From positions 1 through 9,695 of the forward strand of contig MVCZ01000057.1 in NCBI GenBank assembly GCA_002049825.1: a stretch of 9,695 nucleotides of DNA, read 5' to 3'. Both the position numbers and the translations under genes were made by a program. The stretch comes from Candidatus Zhuqueibacterota bacterium 4484_188 (GTDB lineage: Bacteria > Calditrichota > Calditrichia > RBG-13-44-9). Position 1 is the stretch's first letter, and the number at the start of each line of letters is the position of its first letter. Of this stretch, positions 1-6,600 are shown in pieces. A model generated the notes under the pieces. The model was not told the DNA's origin. It was given only the letters and a program-made list of their open reading frames with translations, and made no database searches.

Positions 1-2
1 AC

Positions 3-956
3 CCGGAAAACGAAGGGTACCCCATTAAGGTCTGCGAATTGCTCAATTCACTGGATAAACCGGTTTATTTGGAGCGTGTTTCGGTGCATGATGTGAAACA
101 CCGTGCCAAAGCCCGCATGGCGGTGCGCAAGGCAATAAAAAACCAGGTGGACGGGAAAGGATACTCGCTGGTGGAAGTACTCTCCCCCTGCCCTTCCGGC
201 TGGAAGATGGACCCGGTTGACGCGTTGAAATGGATTGAACAGGAAATGACCAAAGTATTTCCCCTGGGTGTTTTCCGTGATCGCAGTAAAGAGATTGAAC
301 CGCACATCCACGAAAAACACCACGCTTCAAAAGAGGAAGTTATCGAATCCCTGGGATTAAAACATCTGCAGGACAAAGCATTTCCCAGGGCGAATCCGGT
401 AGAAAAATACAAAAACCCGGAAATCAAGGCTGCCGGATTTGGCGGTCAGGGAATCTTACTCCTCGGATTAGGAATCGCACAAACCGGTATGCTTGAGGGG
501 TACAATGTATCCTGGATTCCCTCTTACGGACCGGAGATGCGCGGCGGCACGGCAAACTGCCACGTGCATGTTTCCGAAGAACCGGTTGGCTCGCCGCTGG
601 TTGACGATCCCACAGTGCTGATCGCGATGAACCGTCCATCTCTGGAGAAATTCGAAAAGGACGTTCAGCCGGGCGGTCTGATCGTTTACGACTCCTCGTT
701 GATCGACATCAAACCTTCTCGTACTGATATTGAAACTATGGCGATTCCGGCGACTAAAATGGCTGATGAACTGGGAAATACCCGGGTAGCCAATATGATT
801 GTTTTAGGCGCTTACCTGGGCTATACGCACACGCTGAATCTGGAAACAGTTTTCGAGACGCTAAAACATATTATCAGCCGCAAACGACTGATTGATATCA
901 ACAAACAGGCGGTTGAGAAAGGATACCAATTCGGGGAAAATCTGCAAAAAGCATAA
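3..956 (+). CDS. 2-oxoacid:ferredoxin oxidoreductase, fused beta (TPP) and gamma subunits, 5' truncated by window edge
   Basis: This enzyme oxidatively decarboxylates a 2-oxoacid to an acyl-CoA and reduces ferredoxin in the cytoplasm. The reading frame is open to the left edge, so the start and the TPP-binding core lie outside; 317 codons are visible. Residues 1 to about 95 match the C-terminal part of a beta subunit (EVLSPCPSGWKMDP, then VFPLGVFRDR). After a charged, His-rich linker, a gamma-subunit domain begins with GFGGQG at about visible residues 145-150, followed by the typical YGPEMRGGTANCHV. The two subunits are therefore one polypeptide. The partner alpha subunit is presumably upstream. 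The family is clear, but the substrate (2-oxoglutarate, branched-chain oxoacid or pyruvate) cannot be decided; the size and the PCPSGW context favour a Kor/Vor-type enzyme. A terminator follows closely, so this is probably the last gene of its operon. Confidence 0.88.
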   Translation, partial: PENEGYPIKVCELLNSLDKPVYLERVSVHDVKHRAKARMAVRKAIKNQVDGKGYSLVEVLSPCPSGWKMDPVDALKWIEQEMTKVFPLGVFRDRSKEIEPHIHEKHHASKEEVIESLGLKHLQDKAFPRANPVEKYKNPEIKAAGFGGQGILLLGLGIAQTGMLEGYNVSWIPSYGPEMRGGTANCHVHVSEEPVGSPLVDDPTVLIAMNRPSLEKFEKDVQPGGLIVYDSSLIDIKPSRTDIETMAIPATKMADELGNTRVANMIVLGAYLGYTHTLNLETVFETLKHIISRKRLIDINKQAVEKGYQFGENLQKA

Positions 957-974
957 ACCAAAAAGTTGCTCCTG

Positions 975-1011
975 GCGGGGAATGGAAACCATATCATTCC
1001 CTGCTTTTCTT
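975..1011 (+). terminator. Rho-independent terminator after the oxidoreductase gene
   Basis: GCGGGGAATG (975-984) pairs with CATTCCCTGC (995-1004) over ten positions, with one G-U pair. The loop is ten bases, and TTTTCTT follows at 1005-1011. It lies 18 bases after the stop codon of the fused oxidoreductase gene and separates it from the hydrogenase operon. Confidence 0.8.
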
Positions 1012-1053
1012 AAAAAAGAGAGTATTATCTAATTCTCTTTCCATTTTTAAGAA
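1007..1053. repeat. Long AT-rich inverted repeat overlapping the terminator tail
   Basis: TTCTTAAAAA (1007-1016) is the exact reverse complement of TTTTTAAGAA (1044-1053). Inside, AAGAGA (1016-1021) can pair with TCTCTT (1034-1039), with a short bulge on the right side. The left arm shares bases with the T-tract of the preceding terminator. It may act as a terminator for transcription from the opposite side or as a 3'-end structure; its function is not known. Confidence 0.5.
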
Positions 1054-1086
1054 AATCACCTTGACTGTTTTAACAAAACCAACCCT

Positions 1087-1115
1087 GCAGAAAATTTATT
1101 TCAAAAATTTTCTGC
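1087..1115. repeat. Perfect 11-base inverted repeat in the hydB upstream region
   Basis: GCAGAAAATTT (1087-1097) and AAATTTTCTGC (1105-1115) are exact reverse complements separated by seven bases. It has no following T-tract, so it is not an obvious terminator. It could be an operator or an mRNA hairpin upstream of the hydrogenase operon. Confidence 0.5.
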
Positions 1116-1381
1116 TCCGGAATTTGCTGACCCTCATTTTTATTCCAACTACCCGGTCAGTCATATCACCGCATCTTCCGGTCAACCCAGTGCTGCTATG
1201 CGACAGATCGAACATTACGTTTTGCCTTGGTACACATGCTGTTCTGCGCCTGATTAAAAAAAGACCGACGCGGTGGTACGGATAGATCCGGGGCTTTGCT
1301 TCCCTCCTTTAAATTTCAGGATCTTACCCGATCAATACATTTCAAAACCGTATTTGGTTTCAAATCCGGATTTACCTTTTC

Positions 1382-1392
1382 CCTGGTACAGT
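1382..1392. promoter_or_regulatory. Candidate operator motif CCTGGTACAGT upstream of hydB
   Basis: CCTGGTACAGT lies 57 bases before the hydB start. Its exact reverse complement is at 5809-5819, within a palindrome upstream of the protease gene. Sharing between two non-coding stretches of one functional locus suggests a common regulator site, but eleven bases in a window this long could also match by chance. No regulator gene is visible. Confidence 0.25.
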
Positions 1393-1449
1393 GATTGCTG
1401 AATATAAACGTAACATAGTAAGTAAAAAGAATAACGCAAGGCGAATAGA

Positions 1450-2499
1450 ATGAAAGTCAGCAAACTTCCCAAAGCAAATGTAAATAAATTTCTGGAAAGC
1501 CTGCAGGATTTTGGTGAGGTGATTATTCCCAAAGAGAAACAGGAACAACCCGGTGTGTACATGTTCGATACCATGACCGATCCCTCGGAGGTCGCCTGGG
1601 AATATCTGCGTACCATTATCCCGCCTAAGAAATATCTCACCAAACCCAAAGAAGTCATTTTCAAATTCGACAGCCAGCGCGGCTTTGAGGAAGTGATTGA
1701 AGACGCGGAGCAGAAGCGCGTGCTGTTTGGTCTGCATCCCTGCGATATTCACGGGATTAAAATTCTAGATGTGGTGTTCACCCATCAATATACAGACCCT
1801 TACTACACCCGGCGCCGGAATAACACAGTTATCATTGGTTTGAGCTGTATTCCCGACGAGAAGTGTTTTTGCAAATCCATGCACACCGATTACACCGAGG
1901 ATGGTTTCGATCTCGCCCTGTCGGATATCGGCGATGGTTACCTGGTGGCAATCGGCACCAGCCTGGGCGATGATTTAGTGGCTGAACGAGCGGATTTATT
2001 CACCGAGGTAGAAGAAACAGACCGGCGAAAATACCTCGACTTCCGGAAGAAGCGAAATCAAAGTTTTAAGCTGGATTTAGATATTGACGATCTCCCCTAT
2101 ATTCTCGACCTTGAACAGCACAGCCCGATATGGGACGAATTGGGGAAACGCTGTTTAACCTGCGGAAGCTGTTCGATGGTGTGTCCCACCTGCTACTGTT
2201 TTAATGTGTACGATGAATTAAATCTGGATGCACGGTCGGGACGGCGAATAAAACAGTGGGACGCCTGCTTGTTCAAGGACTACGCGCTGGTAGCCGGCGG
2301 TCACAATTTTCGGGAAGATCGTGCCGAACGGGTAAAGAACCGCTATTATCATAAACAATTCCGGATGGTGGAGCAATACGGCAAGCCCAGTTGCGTGGGG
2401 TGTGGTCGCTGTATCAACGCCTGTCCGGCAGGAATCGATGTAGTAGAAGTTTTGACTAAAGTACGAGAGGGCAGTTATGCTGAGACTGAATCATCATGA
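1450..2499 (+). CDS. hydB: Group 3b NiFe hydrogenase (sulfhydrogenase), beta subunit, iron-sulfur protein
   Basis: This 349-residue cytoplasmic electron-transfer subunit of HydBGDA hydrogenases is predicted to pass electrons between the hydrogenase core and the flavin subunit. The N-terminal two thirds carry family features such as GLHPCDIHG (about 95-102) and SCIPDEKCFC (about 132-141). Two [4Fe-4S] sites are visible: C235, C238, C241, C245 followed by PTCYC, and C315, C318, C321, C325 in CVGCGRCINACP. This layout matches HydB and its relative AsrA of anaerobic sulfite reductase; the adjoining HydD and HydA settle it as hydrogenase. The ATG has a modest AAGGCG ribosome-binding site 6-7 bases upstream. 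The 3' end overlaps the next gene by 23 bases, implying translational coupling. It is the first gene of the hydBGDA operon. Confidence 0.93.
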   Translation: MKVSKLPKANVNKFLESLQDFGEVIIPKEKQEQPGVYMFDTMTDPSEVAWEYLRTIIPPKKYLTKPKEVIFKFDSQRGFEEVIEDAEQKRVLFGLHPCDIHGIKILDVVFTHQYTDPYYTRRRNNTVIIGLSCIPDEKCFCKSMHTDYTEDGFDLALSDIGDGYLVAIGTSLGDDLVAERADLFTEVEETDRRKYLDFRKKRNQSFKLDLDIDDLPYILDLEQHSPIWDELGKRCLTCGSCSMVCPTCYCFNVYDELNLDARSGRRIKQWDACLFKDYALVAGGHNFREDRAERVKNRYYHKQFRMVEQYGKPSCVGCGRCINACPAGIDVVEVLTKVREGSYAETESS

Positions 2500-3364
2500 A
2501 CATAAATCCTACACCTTAAGCGAAAATCCGTACAAACCGGAATTAGCCCGTATCATCAGTGTGGACCCTATGGTGGAAGACAATTATTTGTTTCGTTTCC
2601 GGTTCGAAGATGCCCAGCTTAATCAGCGCTTTCAATATCGCCCGGGGCAGTTCATGGAACTGTCAGTGATCGGTGTGGGCGAATCGCCCATATCCATTTC
2701 TTCCACACCGTCCCGTCCCGGGGTGATCGAGATGTGCATTCGCCGGGCAGGACGGGTGACCAACGCGCTTTACCGGCTGAAACCGAATGACCTGATCGGT
2801 CTGCGCGGACCCTTTGGCAACGGATTTCCGATGAAAAAAATGAATGGCAACAGCCTGCTCATCGTTGCCGGCGGGTTAGGAATGGTGCCGCTCCGATCAG
2901 CGCTGTTGTATGCCCTGGACAACCGGCAGGACTACCAGCGGATTATCCTGATGTATGGAACCCGCTATCCCGATTACCTACTTTTCCGCAGTGAACTTGA
3001 AGCGCTGGCGTTACGTTCGGATGTGGAGTGCCGGTTAATCGTGGAAAAATCGGCGCTCTCCAAAGACACGCCGGAGTGGCACGGTCGTACGGGGCTGGTT
3101 ACCGACCTTTTTGACGACTTGCAGGACCTTGATGTCCAGAAATCCTATGCACTGGTGGTGGGTCCGCCAATTTTTTACCGCTTTGTCCTCTCCAAGTGTC
3201 TTGATTTAGGATTCTCCAAAGATCGCATTTTAATGTCGTTGGAGCGGCGGATGGAATGCGGCATCGGAAAATGCGGTCACTGCGAAATCGGAAATAAAAA
3301 AGTGTGCACGGACGGTCCGGTGTTTACCTACTGGGACGTCATGAATTTGCCGGAAATGATTTAA
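2477..3364 (+). CDS. hydG: Group 3b NiFe hydrogenase, gamma subunit, FAD/NAD(P)-binding diaphorase
   Basis: This 295-residue protein of the ferredoxin-NADP reductase fold moves electrons between NAD(P)(H), FAD and the iron-sulfur chain. The FAD domain carries RPGQFMELSV (about 55-64) and SPISISSTPS (70-79). The nucleotide-binding domain starts with VAGGLGMVPLRS (130-141). A C-terminal [2Fe-2S] motif has C261, C266, C269 and C277. The chosen ATG has GAGAGG six bases upstream, inside the hydB 3' end. About 20 extra residues precede the conserved fold. NAD versus NADP preference cannot be read with confidence. AsrB is the nearest alternative, but the operon places it with a hydrogenase. The gap to hydD is 12 bases. 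Confidence 0.92.
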   Translation: MLRLNHHEHKSYTLSENPYKPELARIISVDPMVEDNYLFRFRFEDAQLNQRFQYRPGQFMELSVIGVGESPISISSTPSRPGVIEMCIRRAGRVTNALYRLKPNDLIGLRGPFGNGFPMKKMNGNSLLIVAGGLGMVPLRSALLYALDNRQDYQRIILMYGTRYPDYLLFRSELEALALRSDVECRLIVEKSALSKDTPEWHGRTGLVTDLFDDLQDLDVQKSYALVVGPPIFYRFVLSKCLDLGFSKDRILMSLERRMECGIGKCGHCEIGNKKVCTDGPVFTYWDVMNLPEMI

Positions 3365-3376
3365 AGGATTGGAAAA

Positions 3377-4159
3377 ATGAGCAAACCAAAAGTTGGAATA
3401 TTCGGACTGACTTCCTGCGCCGGCGACCAATTGGTTATTCTGAACTGCGAAGACCAATTGATGGAGCTGGCGAATGCGGTGGACATCCGCGACTGGGAAA
3501 TGGCGAAATCACAGAACGACGAAGAATGCCCGTTGGACATCGCCCTGGTGGAGGGCTCGGTGGCACAGGTGCGGGACATCGAAACGGTAAAAAAAATCCG
3601 GGAGCGGTCAAAAATTTTAGTCGCACTGGGCACCTGTGCGGTGTGGGGCGGTATTCCTGCCATGAAAAACGATGTACCGCGGGAAGTCATGCTGGAAGAA
3701 GTGTATGGAAACGACGTGCGTTTCATCGAAAGCAAAGCGGCGCAACCGCTCAGTTCCTTTGTTAAAGTTGATTTCAACCTGCCCGGCTGCCCCATCGAGA
3801 AAGAAGAATTCCTGCAAATGATGGCGTCATTCCTGCATGGCGACATTCCGGAAATTCTCAATTTTTCGGTGTGTTCCGAATGTAAGATGAAAGAAAATGT
3901 CTGCCAGATTGTTTACAAGAACCAAGTGTGCTGCGGTCCGCTTACCCGCGCCGGATGTGGGGCACGGTGTCCCTCACACAATGTGCCCTGCACCGGATGC
4001 CACGGTCCCATCGAAGAAGTTCACTACGATTCGCATATTAAGATGTTCCAGCTAAAAGGAATCAAACCGGAGGAGATTGTCCACAAGATGCAAGTATATG
4101 CAGCGCCCGCCTGGATGCCGGAAAAATTAATGGAGGAAATGCAGCATGAAGGTGAATAA
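3377..4159 (+). CDS. hydD: Group 3b NiFe hydrogenase, delta (small) subunit
   Basis: This 260-residue small subunit carries the FeS clusters that connect the NiFe site of HydA to HydB. The proximal-cluster region begins GLTSCAGDQL: C14 is present, but the position usually held by the second Cys of CxxC is D17. The other expected ligands are C87 (GTCAVWGG) and C138 (LPGCP). Further Cys groups (C166, C169, C176, C185/186, C194, C198, C205, C208) fit the medial and distal clusters. There is no twin-arginine signal peptide, in agreement with a cytoplasmic enzyme. AAAGGA about eight bases upstream supports the start. The 3' end overlaps hydA by 14 bases. The family call is firm. The Asp may be a normal variant of group 3b rather than a defect. 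Confidence 0.93.
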   Translation: MSKPKVGIFGLTSCAGDQLVILNCEDQLMELANAVDIRDWEMAKSQNDEECPLDIALVEGSVAQVRDIETVKKIRERSKILVALGTCAVWGGIPAMKNDVPREVMLEEVYGNDVRFIESKAAQPLSSFVKVDFNLPGCPIEKEEFLQMMASFLHGDIPEILNFSVCSECKMKENVCQIVYKNQVCCGPLTRAGCGARCPSHNVPCTGCHGPIEEVHYDSHIKMFQLKGIKPEEIVHKMQVYAAPAWMPEKLMEEMQHEGE

Positions 4160-5360
4160 AAAAATTGCCATTGAGCATCTGGGACGAGTAGAGGGACACG
4201 GCGGTATCCACGTGGAAATCTCCCAGGGGAAAATCACCCGGGTCAACATGGATATTTACGAAGGCTCGCGTTTCTACGAGGAAATTATCTTAGGAAAAGA
4301 TTTCGAGGAAGTTGCCGGCATTATTTGCCGGGTGTGCGCCATTTGCTCTGCAGACCATCTTCTGGCGTCACAGATGGCTACGGAAAAAGCATTCGGCATC
4401 CAGGTTTCCCGTCAGACCTACTTACTGCGAGGCTTATTGCTGCACGGCTCCATGATCGAGAGCCACGCCCTGCACGTTTACGCTCTGGCGCTTCCGGATC
4501 TGTTAGGTTTTGACGGGGTCATCTCCATGGCGTCAAAATACCCCAAGGAAGTTTCGATTGCACTGAGTCTTAAAAAATTAGGCAACACCATCCAGGAAAT
4601 CGTCGGCGGTCGTGCCATCCACCCGATTAATCCCATCATCGGGGGGTTCGGAGTGGTTCCCACGCCGGAACAATTGCTTGGCTTAAAAGAACAGATTCAG
4701 CAACGCCTGAAAGAAGCGCTGGCAACGGTCGATCTGTACGCACAATTACTGCCGCTGCCCGCTTTCGCCGATTCCCCCACCACTTATACCGCCCTGGAAC
4801 CGCGTGAACTCCGCTACAGTTACCTGGGAGACCTGATTCAGACATCCACCGGCGAGATTTTTCCGGTGGAAGACTACCGGAAAGTTTGCCACGAACGAGT
4901 GGTTTCGCACTCCACTGCCAAACAATCTTTGTACGCCAACAAACCGTTCATGACCGGCTCTTTAGCCCGGTTAAATTTGAATCACAAACACATCAAAGGA
5001 ATTGCGCAGGAAGTCCAGCAACGGTTGCTTCCCGATCTTCCGAATACCAACATTCTTCACAACAACACCGCCCAGTTAATCGAATTGATCCACTCACTGG
5101 AGCGGGCAATTATTTTGATTGACAAACTGATCAAAGACGGGTTAAAACCGGAAAAACCGGTTCAGGTAACACCGAAAGCCGGTTGGGGAGTCGGAGCGCT
5201 GGAGGCGCCGCGCGGGACACTGTTTCATGCGTACCAATACGATGATAACGGAATCCTTGTCGAGAAATGGTTGCCCGGGCATACGATCCCTGTATTTCCT
5301 GTGCCACACATTTGGTCAAAATTCACACAACTTAAAACTTTGTGGTATATTTCTCATTAG
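4146..5360 (+). CDS. hydA: Group 3b NiFe hydrogenase, alpha (large, catalytic) subunit; 3' part disrupted by an out-of-frame deletion
   Basis: The large subunit binds the NiFe centre that makes or splits H2. The N-terminal ligand motif is intact (R62, C64, C67, H71 in RVCAICSADH), after GRVEGHGG at 13-20. The protein stays family-like through GALEAPRGTLFHAYQYDDNG to about E373. The final 31 residues of this frame do not resemble any hydrogenase, and the required C-terminal DPCxxC is absent. Another frame over the same bases (5261-5332) encodes REMVARAYDPCISCATH, the true C-terminus. The usual stretch of about 40-50 residues before that motif (the TPTAQN-type region) is missing altogether. As written, HydA lacks two of its four Ni-binding Cys and cannot be active. 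This is either a real deletion or an assembly collapse. GGAGG nine bases upstream supports the start. Confidence 0.9.
   Translation: MKVNKKIAIEHLGRVEGHGGIHVEISQGKITRVNMDIYEGSRFYEEIILGKDFEEVAGIICRVCAICSADHLLASQMATEKAFGIQVSRQTYLLRGLLLHGSMIESHALHVYALALPDLLGFDGVISMASKYPKEVSIALSLKKLGNTIQEIVGGRAIHPINPIIGGFGVVPTPEQLLGLKEQIQQRLKEALATVDLYAQLLPLPAFADSPTTYTALEPRELRYSYLGDLIQTSTGEIFPVEDYRKVCHERVVSHSTAKQSLYANKPFMTGSLARLNLNHKHIKGIAQEVQQRLLPDLPNTNILHNNTAQLIELIHSLERAIILIDKLIKDGLKPEKPVQVTPKAGWGVGALEAPRGTLFHAYQYDDNGILVEKWLPGHTIPVFPVPHIWSKFTQLKTLWYISH
5261..5335 (+). pseudogene. Displaced C-terminal segment of hydA, with DPCxxC motif, in another reading frame
   Basis: Read from 5261, the bases give REMVARAYDPCISCATH and then LVKIHTT and a TAA at 5333-5335. 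DPCxxCxxH is the Ni-binding end of NiFe hydrogenase large subunits: the two Cys codons are 5291-5293 and 5300-5302, and the His codon is 5309-5311. The maturation protease normally cuts after that His, which would release the seven-residue tail. The frame differs from the main hydA frame, so it is not translated in frame with HydA in this sequence. It has no plausible start of its own and is a fragment of the same gene. Confidence 0.85.
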
Positions 5361-5442
5361 TTTAATCGTTCTATGGAAAATTTATTCAAAATGGTTTCAA
5401 AATATCAGGTTATGAGAATCAATTAACAATTATATTTTAGGC

Positions 5443-5470
5443 TTGATTTATCATTTTTCTTTTATATATT
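5443..5470 (+). promoter_or_regulatory. Possible sigma-70-like promoter upstream of the protease gene
   Basis: TTGATT (5443-5448) and TATATT (5465-5470) are separated by 16 bases. The surroundings are so AT-rich that such pairs arise readily by chance, and the start codon is about 600 bases downstream. Confidence 0.2.
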
Positions 5471-5810
5471 TGAGCGAGTTTGGTAATTATTTAACAATAT
5501 AGGTAATGATTAAAATTTTCGAGTCGATTGTTTTTGGTAGTTTTGTTAATAAATTAATTTGTAGTAAATTCCGGATTTATTCGCAGGTGTAAATTAATTC
5601 TGATTCAAACAAATTGATAGCAAAACGGGAAATGATCATTCACAATTTACGCTTGTTTTTCAAAGAGAAGAAACAAAAATCAGTAGAAACCGCACCTACT
5701 GAACCTAAATTTCAGCTTCCTCAATCATTTCTGTTTTACGTGTTAAAAACGAACATCTTAAGACGCTGGTACGCTTATATAAAAAATTTAAGCAGACGGT
5801 CAACTGCTAC

Positions 5811-5841
5811 TGTACCAGGCAATTTTCTGTTACCTGGTACA
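5811..5841. promoter_or_regulatory. Palindrome with the TGTACCAGG motif, candidate operator or hairpin
   Basis: TGTACCAGG (5811-5819) and CCTGGTACA (5833-5841) are exact reverse complements. After one mismatch, AA (5821-5822) pairs with TT (5830-5831), leaving a seven-base loop. The left arm with its two preceding bases (5809-5819) is the exact reverse complement of CCTGGTACAGT upstream of hydB. A further CTGGTAC lies at 5766-5772. The symmetry suits a dimeric regulator site or an RNA hairpin; no T-tract follows. Confidence 0.4.
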
Positions 5842-5899
5842 AGAAAACATCGCTTACGGAGTTGGGTGGGAGTAGTTAACAAGTAGTAAAATGTATTTC

Positions 5900-5922
5900 G
5901 GGCACAAAAAGCCCTGTTTTTT
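5900..5922 (+). terminator. Weak terminator-like hairpin
   Basis: GGGC (5900-5903) pairs with GCCC (5911-5914) around a seven-base A-rich loop, followed by TG and six T. The stem has only four pairs, so termination would be inefficient. Confidence 0.2.
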
Positions 5923-6067
5923 GCATGGTGACATAATTCGATTAATCACTCGATTCCTTCGTGGTATCGGGAATAAACCTCGCAATTGCGTGTACCATGT
6001 AAGTGACGGGGCGGAGCTATGCCCGGAACAATCTCCTCAAGATCAGAAAATCCGGAGCAAACTGTTC

Positions 6068-6526
6068 ATGGGAATTTCCCTGATCGCGGGTTTGGGCAAC
6101 CCGGGTCTCCAGGACGAAAGCGCAGGGCTCAACGCCGTCAAACGCATCCTGAAACAATATCCACAGAACTCTCTACGGTACCTACTTTTAGGCGACAGTA
6201 TTTTACATTTCCCTCCCCTTTACCGGAATGAGCAGAAAATCGTGTTTATTAGCTCCGGGTATTTAGGAAAATACTTTGGCGAACACATTCTTTGTTCACT
6301 CCGGGAAATAGACAAGGAACACAAGATCATCGGTATTTCGGATGCGGATATCGATACACTTGTTCGTGAGATTCCCGAAATCAAATCTGCCCGGGTGATG
6401 CTCTGGGCATTTCAGATTCACTGGAACGAATGGGGCGATGAATTGTCGCCCGAAGTTTCCCGGGCGGTGAAACACCTGGTGCACAATTTCTGGCACATTT
6501 TAGAAGAGCTCAATTTCGTTGCCTAA
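6068..6526 (+). CDS. Hydrogenase maturation protease-like protein (peptidase M52 family), atypical metal site
   Basis: M52 proteases (HybD, HycI, FrxA) cut the C-terminal tail of the NiFe large subunit after Ni insertion. From ATG 6068 the protein has 152 residues, the normal size. The N-terminus GLGNPGLQDESAG (8-20) carries the conserved Glu (E17, equivalent to HybD E16). The end, AFQIHWNEWGDELSPEV, has the family's layout. By my hand alignment, the other two metal ligands of HybD (D62 and H93) are not conserved: the first falls in ISSG (61-64) and the second in ISDADI (90-95). It may be a divergent or non-proteolytic member. The frame is open from 5891, but the added residues look non-homologous. 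A GGAG lies ten bases before ATG 6068, which decides this start. Its neighbours fit HydA as substrate. Confidence 0.78.
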   Translation: MGISLIAGLGNPGLQDESAGLNAVKRILKQYPQNSLRYLLLGDSILHFPPLYRNEQKIVFISSGYLGKYFGEHILCSLREIDKEHKIIGISDADIDTLVREIPEIKSARVMLWAFQIHWNEWGDELSPEVSRAVKHLVHNFWHILEELNFVA

Positions 6527-6600
6527 AATTGCCACCGGTATCATTTAAATTACATTCTAAGCAATACAAATAAATTTAATCAGAAATTTCCGAGGCGTTT

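Larger units (their letters stand above)
957..1449. other. Non-coding stretch between the oxidoreductase gene and the hydrogenase operon
   Basis: No convincing gene is present. It holds the terminator, the two inverted repeats listed separately, and an 18-base-spaced near-direct repeat (TTTCAAAACCG at 1340-1350, TTTCAAATCCG at 1358-1368). It also holds the motif CCTGGTACAGT at 1382-1392, which recurs in inverse orientation upstream of the protease gene. The hydB promoter should lie in the last 150 bases, but I see no clear -35/-10 pair. The short open frame at 1061-1285 resembles no family and is interrupted by the 1087-1115 palindrome, so it is not called. Confidence 0.6.
5361..6067. other. 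AT-rich intergenic region between hydA and the maturation protease gene
   Basis: The first 270 bases are strongly AT-rich and carry no gene; a promoter could sit here. An open frame at 5614-5886 starts with TTG (internal ATG at 5632). It resembles no known family, has no clear ribosome-binding site and contains a palindrome (5811-5841), so I do not call it. The bases 5891-6067 are open in the protease frame but encode nothing like that family. No insertion-sequence ends, transposase remnant, tRNA or repeat array is visible. The length is unusual for the inside of a hydrogenase locus. Confidence 0.5.

Noticed and set aside
1061..1285. 74-residue open frame between the oxidoreductase gene and hydB
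   Set aside because: No family resemblance, no ribosome-binding site of note, and a perfect palindrome runs through it.
5260..5335. Programmed frameshifting as the explanation for the hydA C-terminus
   Set aside because: A slip would join the frames but could not supply the roughly 40-50 residues missing before the DPCxxC motif.
5614..5886. 90-residue open frame in the AT-rich gap, with a hairpin soon after its stop
   Set aside because: It starts with TTG, or with ATG at 5632 behind a poor site, has no recognisable motif, and contains the 5811-5841 palindrome. The following hairpin has only a four-pair stem.
5891..6067. N-terminal extension of the maturation protease-like protein from ATG 5891
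   Set aside because: The extra 59 residues are unlike the family, while ATG 6068 gives the normal length and places GLGNP near the N-terminus.
6019..6231. ATG at 6019 with a purine-rich stretch before it
   Set aside because: It is out of frame with the M52-like protein and its peptide has no family features.
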